Counted from the first letter of the stretch, positions 1 through 6,958 are shown. The stretch is 9,755 nt of DNA from CBDTYW01 sp965364735 (GCA_965364735.1 CBDTYW010000139.1:1-9755); one strand, 5' to 3'. Made by a program: numbers and translations. Notes: generated by a model from the sequence alone, not told the origin.

Positions 1-626
1 GCGTCGAAGTCGGCGATCGCGGCCTTGATGTCCTTGGCCTTGACCGTCATGTGGACGCGGTCGGTGTGCTCGATGTTGGTCAGCTGCTGCTCGCGGCCAC
101 CGGTGATCACGAAGACCTTGTCGCCCTCGGGCACGAACCACGCGGGCCGGGTGAGGTCGGTGCCGTCCTTCTGCGGGATGTTCAGCCAGAGGACGGAGCT
201 CTTCTTGAACGAGGTCGCGACGGCGTCAGCGATGACGCCCGCGGTGCGCACGGACTCGGCGGCGTCGATGAAGACCGGGATGCGTCCTGCCTCCTCGCCG
301 TCGACGAGGAAGACCATCTGGTGCTCGCCCGCGCCGGCGATCTCGATGTCGTCCTGGATCTCCTGGCGAAACAGGTCCTCGAACATCTCGCCGCGCAGCT
401 CGATGAAGCGGTACGCGGACTGCCAGATGACGACGTTGTCGGGGTCGAGCAGGAGGAGCGACTCCTCGTAGCGGCCCTGCGGGCCCTTGTAGACCCGGTT
501 GACGTTGAACGGCTGCGAGGTGGCCGGCAGCTCGCCGAGCAGCCGGATCACGGGGTCGCCCATGCGGGTGGCCTCGTAGGTCGCGCGGTCGTAGGCCATC
601 GCGGACATGAGCTTGACGCGTGCCAT
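1..626 (-). CDS. Conserved protein of unknown function, possible PPOX-like split barrel (3' end cut by window)
   Basis: The frame is open from an ATG at 626 to the window edge, giving 208 codons with no stop, so the C-terminus is missing. The start is supported by AAGGCGG (minus strand, 642-636), 9 nt upstream. The protein begins MARVKLMSAMAYDR. Residues 1-140 are a mixed alpha/beta region I do not recognise. From about residue 145 the pattern SSVLWLNIP, RPAWFVPEGDKVFVITGG and HTDRVHMTVKAKD resembles the strand order of the FMN-binding split barrel (pyridoxamine-phosphate-oxidase-like) superfamily. That is a resemblance judged by eye, and no FMN-binding residues could be confirmed. No signal peptide or membrane segment is visible. 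It is transcribed divergently from the acyl-CoA dehydrogenase gene. The coding frame is certain from codon use and the ribosome site; the function is a guess. Confidence 0.8.
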   Translation of the reverse strand, partial: MARVKLMSAMAYDRATYEATRMGDPVIRLLGELPATSQPFNVNRVYKGPQGRYEESLLLLDPDNVVIWQSAYRFIELRGEMFEDLFRQEIQDDIEIAGAGEHQMVFLVDGEEAGRIPVFIDAAESVRTAGVIADAVATSFKKSSVLWLNIPQKDGTDLTRPAWFVPEGDKVFVITGGREQQLTNIEHTDRVHMTVKAKDIKAAIADFD

Positions 627-777
627 GCGGAGCTGCCGCCTTGTCTGGGGAAACGTCGTCGTGAGAACGCCGTCAGCGTAGCGGCGGGAGACGCGAAGCC
701 CGCGGCCGCCGTACACGGACCTCGCCGCGCGTTATCGTCCGCGACGAGGATCGCCGTCGAGCTGAGGATCGTCTGAC
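627..777. promoter_or_regulatory. Divergent intergenic region with promoter-like sites for both flanking genes
   Basis: These 151 nt separate two divergent starts and must hold both promoters. On the minus strand TACGCT (680-675) is a plausible -10 hexamer 49 nt upstream of the 626 start. On the plus strand TATCGT (733-738) could be the -10 for the 778 start. GAGG (764-767), 10 nt before the ATG at 778, is the likely ribosome site. I found no clear -35 boxes or operator palindromes, so the exact promoter positions are weak. Confidence 0.35.
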
Positions 778-1938
778 ATGGCTGCTGCCGCCCCCGCGTC
801 ATCCGAGGAGCTGGCTGCTCTGCGCGCCACCGCTCGCCGGTTCTGCGACGAGCACGTCCGCCCGACGGCGCGCCAACGCGATCGCGACGAGTCCTACGAC
901 GCCGGCCTCGTCGCCGCGCTCGCCGAGGTCGGCTTCCTCGGTGCGGCGCTGCCGACCGAGTTCGACGGCATGGGCCTCGACCCGCACGGCTACCAGATCG
1001 TCATCGAGGAGCTGGGCGCTGCCGATGGCTCGATCCGCTCGCTCGTGTCGGTCAACGTCGGCCTCGTGGGGCTGTCCATCGTGGCGTGGGGCACGCCAGA
1101 GCAGCAGGCTGAGTGGCTCCCGCGCCTGTCCGGAGGCGAGCTCGGAGCGTTCGGGCTGACCGAGCCCGAAGCCGGCTCGAACCCGTCGCAGATGCGTACC
1201 CGGGCCCGTCGCGACGGCGGCGACTGGGTGATCGACGGGTCCAAGATCTTCATCACGAACGGCTCCGAAGGCGCCGTGACGATGGTGTTCGCCCGAGCGT
1301 CCGACGGCGACGTCGACCACGGCATCACCTGCTTCCTCGTCCCGCAGGACGCTCCCGGCTACTCCGGCTCCAAGATCCACGGCAAGCTCGGCCTGCGGTC
1401 CGGAGACACCGCGGAGATCGCGCTCGAGGGCGTCCGTGTCCCGGACAGCTCGGTGCTCGGCACCCTCGGTGGCGGGATGAAGGTCGCGCTCTCTGCGCTG
1501 GACAACGGCCGCTTCTCGCTTGCGTCGGGCTGCCTGGGGCTCGCCCGTGAGGCCTACGAGGTCGCGCTGGCCTACGCGTCCGAGCGCGAGCAGTTCGGCA
1601 GGAAGATCGCGGGCTTCCAGCTCGTCCAGGAGCTGTTGGCCGCGAGCCATGTCGACGTGCAGGCCGCCACGGGCCTGCTGGCGATCGTCGCGGCGAAGAA
1701 GGCCGCGGGGGAGCGCTGCACGCTGGAGGTGTCCACGGCCAAGCTGTTCTGCACCGAGGCTGCGGTTCGCTGTGCTGACCGCGCCGTCCAGATCCACGGC
1801 GGGTACGGATACATCGACGAGTACCCGGCGCAGCGGATGCTGCGCGACGCGCGGGTGACGACCCTCTACGAGGGCACGAGCCAGATCCAGCACCTCATCA
1901 TCGGCCGGATGATCACGGGCCACAACGCGTTCAGCTGA
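778..1938 (+). CDS. Acyl-CoA dehydrogenase
   Basis: This 386-residue flavoenzyme has the normal family length (about 380-400). The family catalyses FAD-dependent alpha,beta-dehydrogenation of acyl-CoA thioesters in the cytoplasm and passes electrons to ETF. Visible motifs: the N-terminal helical domain; the middle-domain signature FGLTEPEAGS at 125-134; KIFITNG at 156-162; the FAD/tetramer region EREQFGRKI at 269-277; IHGGYGY at 339-345; and TLYEGTSQIQ near the C-terminus, whose Glu365 occupies the catalytic-base position of short/medium-chain type enzymes. Substrate chain length cannot be read from the sequence, and no acyl-CoA or ETF partner genes lie nearby. The ATG at 778 follows GAGG by 10 nt. 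It reads as a single gene with its own promoter, ending before a hairpin-rich spacer. Confidence 0.97.
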   Translation: MAAAAPASSEELAALRATARRFCDEHVRPTARQRDRDESYDAGLVAALAEVGFLGAALPTEFDGMGLDPHGYQIVIEELGAADGSIRSLVSVNVGLVGLSIVAWGTPEQQAEWLPRLSGGELGAFGLTEPEAGSNPSQMRTRARRDGGDWVIDGSKIFITNGSEGAVTMVFARASDGDVDHGITCFLVPQDAPGYSGSKIHGKLGLRSGDTAEIALEGVRVPDSSVLGTLGGGMKVALSALDNGRFSLASGCLGLAREAYEVALAYASEREQFGRKIAGFQLVQELLAASHVDVQAATGLLAIVAAKKAAGERCTLEVSTAKLFCTEAAVRCADRAVQIHGGYGYIDEYPAQRMLRDARVTTLYEGTSQIQHLIIGRMITGHNAFS

Positions 1939-1954
1939 CCGTCCGGCGGGAGCG

Positions 1955-1974
1955 CGCGGCTCAAGTCGGCCGCG
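1955..1974 (+). terminator. Hairpin downstream of the acyl-CoA dehydrogenase gene
   Basis: CGCGGC (1955-1960) and GCCGCG (1969-1974) form a perfect 6-bp GC stem with an 8-nt loop, 17 nt after the stop. There is no T-tract, so intrinsic termination is uncertain, although T-less hairpins are common after actinobacterial genes. Confidence 0.3.
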
Positions 1975-2009
1975 AAACGTCCGATCTCACCAGTAGGGCC
2001 GCGGCCTGT

Positions 2010-2027
2010 CCCGAGCCATTGCTCGGG
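2010..2027 (+). terminator. Perfect 7-bp hairpin with CATT loop
   Basis: CCCGAGC (2010-2016) pairs exactly with GCTCGGG (2021-2027) around a CATT tetraloop. It lies 72 nt after the acyl-CoA dehydrogenase stop and 31 nt before the next start. It may be a terminator for the upstream gene or a leader hairpin for the downstream one. No U-tract follows. Confidence 0.4.
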
Positions 2028-2058
2028 CGTCCGGTGGTTCCCGGAACTCGGAACGGAC

Positions 2059-2574
2059 ATGGTCAAGACCATCGGCAACACCGCGCTTCTCGCGCTGGTC
2101 GTCGTCGGCATCTGCTACTCGTTCATCGCGCTCGCGGTGTTCGGCGGGATCGTCGATGCCGAGAGCGTGCCGTTCTGGCCCACGACGCCGGTGCTCTGCG
2201 CCAACGAGCCCGAGTTCGACGTCAACGTCTACGCGGCCGGCATCGGCGTCCGGATCGTCGTCGAGGGCCAGTACCAGGCGTCGGAGATCGACGCGGTGAT
2301 GCGTGCCGAGGGCTACCGCGTCGAGATCGATCTGATCCCGTCGGTGCCCGAGCATGTCGCCACGTACCTGCCGACCGTCGAGCAGGTGCCGCCCGACGAG
2401 GTGCTGCGCGCCGCCGTGACGCCGGCGCTCGACCGCGCGCTCGGTGGCCACGAGATCGTGCTGGGACCCGGGTTCGACGAAGGCACCTGGAAGCTCCAGG
2501 TGGGCTGTCACACGCCGGATGACGAGATCCCGACGTACTTCGGCCAGTCCACCGCCGACCGGGTGGGCGGCTGA
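2059..2574 (+). CDS. Small membrane-anchored protein of unknown function
   Basis: This 171-residue protein is not recognised. Residues 8-30 (ALLALVVVGICYSFIALAVFG) form one strong hydrophobic segment after a short basic start (MVKTIGN), giving a signal anchor or uncleaved signal peptide. The rest would then lie outside the membrane. Cys47 and Cys150 sit in the external part and could form a disulfide; Cys19 is in the membrane segment. The soluble part alternates strands and acidic helices (for example VYAAGIGVRIVVEGQYQ at 58-74 and DEVLRAAVTPALDRALGG at 113-130). The ribosome site is weak (CGGAAC just upstream of the ATG). The spacing of 120 nt from the dehydrogenase gene and 70 nt to the next gene suggests no tight operon. 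Codon use is typical of the window's GC-rich genes. Confidence 0.82.
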   Translation: MVKTIGNTALLALVVVGICYSFIALAVFGGIVDAESVPFWPTTPVLCANEPEFDVNVYAAGIGVRIVVEGQYQASEIDAVMRAEGYRVEIDLIPSVPEHVATYLPTVEQVPPDEVLRAAVTPALDRALGGHEIVLGPGFDEGTWKLQVGCHTPDDEIPTYFGQSTADRVGG

Positions 2575-2611
2575 CCGTCCGAGGTGGTCCGACGCGGTCG
2601 CCATGAGCGAC

Positions 2612-2617
2612 TACTCT
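2612..2617 (+). promoter_or_regulatory. Putative -10 element (TACTCT) for the FHA-HTH gene
   Basis: TACTCT fits the actinobacterial TANNNT -10 pattern and lies 28 nt before the ATG at 2645. A TCCGAC at 2588-2593, 18 nt upstream, is a weak -35 candidate. A TACNCT hexamer recurs at a similar place before the HerA-like gene (3279-3284) and the parA-like gene (8001-8006), which supports the reading modestly. Confidence 0.35.
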
Positions 2618-2628
2618 CAGGGCTCCCC

Positions 2629-2635
2629 AGGAGGG
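2629..2635 (+). promoter_or_regulatory. Strong ribosome binding site AGGAGGG that sets the FHA-HTH start
   Basis: AGGAGGG is a near-perfect Shine-Dalgarno sequence ending 9 nt before the ATG at 2645. The frame is also open upstream (in-frame ATG at 2603), but only 2645 has this site, so the shorter protein is preferred. Confidence 0.8.
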
Positions 2636-2644
2636 TGTTGTCAC

Positions 2645-3220
2645 ATGGTCCAGAAGGCGCAGAAAGTCGCTCCCGTCCCGTCGCTGCAGTTCGGCGCAGG
2701 ACCGTTGGCGGGTCGCGTCATGCGGCTGGACTCGGAGGACGCGACCCTGGGGCGCCGCGACGACAACCACTACATCGTCGATGACCCGCGCGTCTCTCGC
2801 GTGCACTGCCGGCTCACCAAGGAGACCGGCGTCATCATCGTGACCGACCTCGGCTCCTCGGCGGGCACGAGCGTCAACGACGAGCCCATCGCAGGCCCGC
2901 ACGTCCTGCACCACGGAGACAAGATCTCGTTCGGCCCGGTCGCCGCCGTCTTCCAGGACCCGTCGCAGATGAACTTCGCCGACGACTCGACGCAGGTCAT
3001 CGAGGTCCCGAAGATCGAGACGGGCCCGCGGCTCAGCCCGCGCCAGACCCAGGTCCTCGAGCTCATGGCCGAGGGCATGACGAACAACGAGATCGGCCAG
3101 GAGCTCGGCGTGACCGAGCGCACGGTCAAGGCGTACGCCCAGGAGCTCTACGATCGTCTGGGCGTCCGCAACCGAGCCGGCGCCGTCGCCGAGGCCGCGC
3201 GCCACGGCCTGCTGAAGTAG
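2645..3220 (+). CDS. FHA domain-LuxR/NarL-type HTH transcriptional regulator
   Basis: This 191-residue protein has two recognisable domains. Residues 15-105 form a forkhead-associated (FHA) domain, with Gly36-Arg37, Ser51-Arg52-x-His54 and DLGSSAGTSVN at 68-78. FHA domains bind phosphothreonine peptides, usually made by Ser/Thr kinases. The usual Asn of the S-x-N-G-T signature is Ala73 here. After an acidic linker (106-127), residues 130-190 form a LuxR/NarL-type helix-turn-helix (LSPRQTQVLELMAEGMTNNEIGQEL, then RTVKAYAQELYDRLGV), the family's DNA-binding four-helix unit. There is no response-regulator receiver domain, so I infer that DNA binding is controlled by binding a phosphothreonine on itself or on a partner. 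No kinase gene is in the window. The domain calls are firm; the regulatory logic is inferred. Confidence 0.93.
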   Translation: MVQKAQKVAPVPSLQFGAGPLAGRVMRLDSEDATLGRRDDNHYIVDDPRVSRVHCRLTKETGVIIVTDLGSSAGTSVNDEPIAGPHVLHHGDKISFGPVAAVFQDPSQMNFADDSTQVIEVPKIETGPRLSPRQTQVLELMAEGMTNNEIGQELGVTERTVKAYAQELYDRLGVRNRAGAVAEAARHGLLK

Positions 3221-3278
3221 CCAGCGGTCGTCGAGGGGCCGCGCGGAGCTCTTCGAGCAACGCGGTCACGGCGCTGAC

Positions 3279-3284
3279 TACGCT
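3279..3284 (+). promoter_or_regulatory. Putative -10 element (TACGCT) for the HerA-like gene
   Basis: TACGCT lies 32 nt upstream of the GTG at 3317 within the 96-nt gap after the FHA-HTH gene, suggesting separate transcription. No convincing -35 box was found. GGAG at 3306-3309, 7 nt before the GTG, is the likely ribosome site. Confidence 0.33.
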
Positions 3285-3316
3285 CGCGGTGGGGTGCCCG
3301 ATCGTGGAGCGTTGCT

Positions 3317-5383
3317 GTGCCGTCTCTGGAAGATGTTCTCGCCAAGGGTTACGACTTCGTCGATGACGCGGTCATCTTCGGACGGGCCATGGACCCTGCC
3401 CTCGAAGGCACGCTCAACGACCAGTACGTGCAGGTGCCGCTCCGGCAGCTGAACAAGCACGGGCTGATCGCCGGCGCCACGGGTACCGGCAAGACCAAGA
3501 CGCTCCAGCTCTTCGCCGAGCAGCTGTCGATGCAGGGCGTCCCGGTCTTCCTCGCTGACCTCAAGGGCGACCTGTCCGGCCTCGCCGTGCCGTCGCCGGG
3601 CCACCCCAAGATCGACGAGCGCATGACCGGCATGGATCTGCCGTGGAACCCGACCGCCTACCCGGTGGAGCTGCTCTCGCTCTCGGGCCACGTCGGTCTG
3701 CCGCTGCGGGTGCCGATCATGGAGTTCGGTCCGTTGCTGCTCGCGAAGGTCATCGACGCGTCACCCACCCAGGAGGGCGTGCTGCAGGTGATCTTCCGCT
3801 GGGCGGACGAGAACGACCTGGCGCTGCTCGACCTCGAGGACCTCACCGCGCTGCTCAAGTGGCTGGTTTCGAAGGAGGGCAAGGCTGTCCAGCAGGAGAT
3901 CGGTGGGCTCTCCACGCAGAGCCTCAACGTGCTGCTGCGCAAGATGATCGAGCTCGAAGGCCAGGGTGCCGAGCAGTTCTTCGGGGAACCTGCGTTCGAC
4001 GTCGACGACCTGCTGCGCACCCGCGACGGCAAGGGCGTCATCTCGGTGATGAACCTCACCGACGTCCAGGACAAGCCCAAGCTGTTCTCGACGTTCATGA
4101 TGTGGCTGCTGGCCGAGGTCTACGAGAACTCTCCCGAGGTCGGCGACAAGGACAAGCCGCGGCTCGTGTTCTTCTTCGATGAGGCGCACCTGCTGTTCGA
4201 CGGCGCATCGAAGTCGCTCCTCGAAGCGGTCGAGCTGACCGTCCGGATGATCCGGTCCAAGGGCGTGGGGGTGTTCTTCGTCACCCAGCAGCCCAAGGAC
4301 GTCCCGGACGACGTCCTCGCGCAGCTCGGCAACCGGGTGCAGCACGCGCTGCGCGCCTTCACGCCCCAGGACCAGAAGGCGCTCAAGGCCACGGCGCAGA
4401 CCTTCCCGATCTCGGAGCACTACGACGTGCGCGAGGTGCTGACGAACCTCGGTGTCGGCGAGGCGCTCGTCACCGTCCTCGGGCCGAAGGGCTCGCCGAC
4501 CCCGACCGCAGCAACCCGTCTGATGGCGCCGACCTCGATGATGGACCCCGCTCCCGAGGACGTCGTCACCGGGATCATCGGCAGCTCGGATCTCGCGTCG
4601 AAGTACGGCGACGAGGTCAACCGCGAGTCGGCCGCGGAGATCCTCGGCAAGCGTCTTGCCAAGCGGGCGAAGGCTGCCGCGCCGCTCGACCTCGTGCTCG
4701 ACGTCGAGGGCGGGATCGTCGAGGAGGTCACGGACCCGGAGTACGTCCCGCGTGCGAGCGCTGCGGTGGGGCCCGGCGCCGGGTTCCGGTTCACCGACAA
4801 AGGCGGCAAGGGCCGCAAGGTCAACGTCTACGGCAACACGGTGCTGCAGACGATGGAGGCCGGGCAGATCCACTTCGAGGGCGACACGATCAGCTTCCTC
4901 GGCTCTGCGAAGACGGTCTCGTTCGAGCGCAAGAAGCTCATCACCGTGACGGTGGCGTCGAACCTCATGCAGTTCCACGTGAAGGGTCGCCAGTCCGCCC
5001 CGATCCTGTGGACCCGGACCGACAAGATCCAGCGCGCTGTGCTCGAGCACTGGCTCGGCGTCGATCCTTCGGTCATCACGGAACGGCTCATGGCCTCGTG
5101 CACGATCCCGTCGATGCCGACGCCCGACGAGACCGTCGCTGACGACGTGAAGTACGCGCGCGAGCAGGCCAAGGAGGCCGAGCGCGCCCGTCGCGAGCAC
5201 GACAAGGCGATGCGGTCACGATCCTCGGGGCGCGGCCAGAGCCGTGGTCGTCGCAGCGCTTCGGGCAGCGTCGGGGCGTCCGTCGCCGAAGACGTCGGCG
5301 CGTCGGTCCTCAAGTCCGTCGGCATCAACAAGCGCACGGGGCGCAAGCTGCTCCGCGGGATCCTCGGCAACTTCCGGCGCTGA
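3317..5383 (+). CDS. HerA/YjgR-type ATPase (DUF853) with an extra C-terminal beta domain
   Basis: This is a 688-residue cytoplasmic P-loop ATPase of the HerA/FtsK superfamily, closest by eye to the E. coli YjgR/DUF853 group. Walker A is GATGTGKT at 53-60; Walker B is FFFDEAH at 285-291 (Asp288, Glu289). Family blocks KGVGVFFVTQQPKDVPDD and LGNRVQHALRAFTPQDQKAL follow. HerA relatives are hexameric DNA-translocating motors, but YjgR-type proteins have no firmly known role. YjgR-type proteins are about 500 residues. The extra length here includes a beta-rich block at about 500-582 with a pattern like bacterial PH-like domains, then a charged helix (about 610-640) and an RS-rich linker. The tail (655-688, ending RKLLRGILGNFRR) resembles the end of YjgR. 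The GTG start follows GGAG by 7 nt. The last 120 nt recur, diverged, at 7016-7134. Confidence 0.94.
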   Translation: MPSLEDVLAKGYDFVDDAVIFGRAMDPALEGTLNDQYVQVPLRQLNKHGLIAGATGTGKTKTLQLFAEQLSMQGVPVFLADLKGDLSGLAVPSPGHPKIDERMTGMDLPWNPTAYPVELLSLSGHVGLPLRVPIMEFGPLLLAKVIDASPTQEGVLQVIFRWADENDLALLDLEDLTALLKWLVSKEGKAVQQEIGGLSTQSLNVLLRKMIELEGQGAEQFFGEPAFDVDDLLRTRDGKGVISVMNLTDVQDKPKLFSTFMMWLLAEVYENSPEVGDKDKPRLVFFFDEAHLLFDGASKSLLEAVELTVRMIRSKGVGVFFVTQQPKDVPDDVLAQLGNRVQHALRAFTPQDQKALKATAQTFPISEHYDVREVLTNLGVGEALVTVLGPKGSPTPTAATRLMAPTSMMDPAPEDVVTGIIGSSDLASKYGDEVNRESAAEILGKRLAKRAKAAAPLDLVLDVEGGIVEEVTDPEYVPRASAAVGPGAGFRFTDKGGKGRKVNVYGNTVLQTMEAGQIHFEGDTISFLGSAKTVSFERKKLITVTVASNLMQFHVKGRQSAPILWTRTDKIQRAVLEHWLGVDPSVITERLMASCTIPSMPTPDETVADDVKYAREQAKEAERARREHDKAMRSRSSGRGQSRGRRSASGSVGASVAEDVGASVLKSVGINKRTGRKLLRGILGNFRR

Positions 5384-5426
5384 GCTCGAGGATCGCGGCG
5401 TGCGGGTAGGCCATGAGCAGCGGCGA
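5382..5426 (-). pseudogene. Fragment of a second copy of the AAA ATPase gene
   Basis: These 45 nt match 7266-7310 at 39 positions, including an exact 24-nt run (5403-5426 versus 7287-7310). Read on the minus strand they encode SPLLMAYPHAAILEL, against SPLLMAYPDALVLEL in the intact ATPase, so the match is in coding frame and in the same orientation. The similarity stops abruptly at 5426. On the other side it abuts the HerA-like stop codon: about 130 nt present in the other copy (7135-7265) are missing. GAG microhomology sits at that joint. It has no start, no P-loop and no likely function. Confidence 0.8.
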
Positions 5427-5464
5427 TCTGCTGTTGGAGCTGACGTAGGTCCACCCGGCCGCGA

Positions 5465-6151
5465 TCAGGTTTCCGCAATCAGCCGCACGAGCCGCAAGAA
5501 CTCGTCGACGGGGAAGTCGTCGACGGTCCCAAAGAGGCTGTTTTGCGGAAACCGAACAACGGACGCGCCCAGACGAGCGTTTGGGTCAGATGGTTTGACA
5601 CTAGTCGGTCCCGCTGGAACGACAAGCAGGTCAGATCCTGCGATCGCGCCGAAGTAGGAATCTTCCGGGATGTCGTGCAGCAAGACCGCGTAGGTGGCGC
5701 CGCGGGTGAGTTGCTCGGTGGCGCTGTCCACCACGACACTCATCGTCTGTTCTGATCCGATCTCCAGCGATCGTGACGACGGTCGGCGGTGGTCTACTCG
5801 AATGATGGCTCGATAGGTGTCAACCGTGGCGACGAGCACCTCATCGCCGCCGATCACGGTGGCTTCGAGTTCGTTCTGAACAGGCCTGTGGCGCGGCACT
5901 CGACCGTCGAACGCAACGATCTCCACCTCGATGAAGCCAGGCACGAGCGGGTCTTCGCGAAGCTGTCGCAGCCATTCAGCCGGATCACCGCCGTACTCGC
6001 CGATCCTGACCATGAATTGATCCGCTCCGGCGACGACCGTGTCTGGCCGAGGCTGCGCGTTCGCAGGCATGGAGTCGGCGCCGCAGCCCGCCGCGAGTAG
6101 GGCTATCGCAGTGCCGGCGACGGTCACGAAAGTGGTTCTCTGGAATCGCAT
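5465..6151 (-). CDS. Putative lipoprotein of unknown function
   Basis: This 228-residue protein starts at an ATG preceded by GAGG with 5 nt spacing (minus strand 6160-6157). The N-terminus MRFQRTTFVTVAGTAIALLAAGC is a typical lipoprotein signal, with lipid attachment expected at Cys23. The frame stays open another 70 codons upstream, but that part is the tail of the neighbouring broken gene. The mature part is soluble and strand-rich, with blocks such as FIEVEIVAFDGRVPRHRP, NELEATVIGGDEVLVATVD and GATYAVLLHDIPEDSYFG. It reads like a beta-sandwich, but I recognise no family. It lies 60 nt or less downstream of the matrixin-like remnant and was probably co-transcribed with it. Its DNA is less GC-rich than the flanks, fitting acquisition from elsewhere. 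The gene call is good; the function is unknown. Confidence 0.8.
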   Translation of the reverse strand: MRFQRTTFVTVAGTAIALLAAGCGADSMPANAQPRPDTVVAGADQFMVRIGEYGGDPAEWLRQLREDPLVPGFIEVEIVAFDGRVPRHRPVQNELEATVIGGDEVLVATVDTYRAIIRVDHRRPSSRSLEIGSEQTMSVVVDSATEQLTRGATYAVLLHDIPEDSYFGAIAGSDLLVVPAGPTSVKPSDPNARLGASVVRFPQNSLFGTVDDFPVDEFLRLVRLIAET

Positions 6152-6211
6152 CGGTGCCTCGCGAAGGGGTCTTGATGTCGACGAGCAGTTCGTGGCGGAT
6201 GCAGGCCCAGT

Positions 6212-6899
6212 CGGCTGGAAGCCATAGAGGAACTCGAAGCCATCGACGTCCCCGGCTGTGAACATCGAGTCTCGATTGCGCGGCAGTGCGCACGCGTACA
6301 TCACTTCAGGTGTCAGGTTGGAAGTCGGCGTTCGGATGGTTGTTGATGAACACCGCGGCATGACTGATCTTTGCGAACACTCCCTCCGCTAGCCCGTTGT
6401 GTTGGGGCACTCCGCCGAGGACACATGAGGCGAGAGAACAGGGAAGGAGTCGAGCAGGGCGCACAGCAATCGATCCGAGCGCCGGTCGACAGGCCGGACA
6501 GTTGCCGGCGAATCGAAGGTGGAAGAGTGGCCCCGTAGAGGGGACGAAGTTCGCGCCGCCGGATTGCGTTCCTACAGCAGAGGCATTGAAGCCGGACACA
6601 GCAGTATTGAATGAGGGCAGCAAATCTTCCGGAAAGGTGTCCGTCGGGTCATTCAAGTTTTCCGGGAAGGTCACGACTGTGGTCGTGCACACTGTGTACG
6701 TCGTCGGGTAGTTGGGCGTTCTCTTACCGCAGGGGAGAGAGGCAGCTGGTCCGGTTTCGCCAACATCGGCTTCGAACCAGCGAAAGTGGCGACCTTGCCC
6801 ATCTGTGATAGTCGTCCAGCGAGCTTCTGCGATGTCGATCGTGGAGGCGGTAATCATCACTGCGAACATGGCGACGACGCGGCGAAGCTTTCGTCTCAT
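6212..6899 (-). pseudogene. Broken secreted matrixin-like metalloprotease gene
   Basis: An ATG at 6899 with GAGG 5 nt upstream (minus 6908-6905) opens a 197-residue frame beginning with a signal peptide (MRRKLRRVVAMFAVMITAST, likely cleavage after AEA at 26). It contains ISHAAVFINNHPN and stops at 6306. In another frame, right at that point, comes PEVMYACALPRNRD then GDVDGFEFLYG (to about 6221). This looks like the Met-turn and C-terminal helix of matrixin-type zinc proteases (compare the usual x-I-M-Y and D-I-x-G-I-x-x-L-Y-G). The HExxHxxGxxH zinc helix that should lie between these two parts is in neither frame. The simplest reading is loss of the catalytic segment plus a frameshift. The second frame then runs without a stop into the lipoprotein frame. 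Family assignment rests on short motifs and could be wrong. Confidence 0.6.
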
Positions 6900-6958
6900 G
6901 GCTTCCTCAGGGCGACAGGCACGTAGCTGCTGTGAGGCCACACGTACACGAAGGGGAT

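Noticed and set aside
548..802. An 84-codon minus-strand frame spanning the divergent intergenic region
   Set aside because: It overlaps the starts of two better supported genes out of frame and has no ribosome site.
799..1923. A 374-codon minus-strand frame opposite the acyl-CoA dehydrogenase gene
   Set aside because: It mirrors a clear full-length enzyme gene and has no ribosome site or recognisable motif.
1934..2581. The 12-nt sequence GCTGACCGTCCG at two stop codons (1934-1945 and 2570-2581)
   Set aside because: A similar string also occurs inside the HerA-like gene near 4230. It is short, GC-rich and probably chance rather than a recombination site.
2444..2644. A 67-codon upstream extension of the FHA-HTH frame
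   Set aside because: It overlaps the end of the membrane-protein gene, has non-protein-like composition, and the AGGAGGG at 2629-2635 fixes the start at 2645.
3761..5200. A 479-codon open frame on the minus strand across the HerA-like gene
   Set aside because: It is the antisense shadow of a strongly supported DUF853 gene. GC-rich DNA leaves such frames open, and its product is a low-complexity Arg/Leu/Asp/Val protein with no domain.
5427..6958. An insertion sequence or integrated plasmid as the source of the insert
   Set aside because: No transposase, integrase, terminal inverted repeats or target duplication could be found; the flanks are gene fragments instead.
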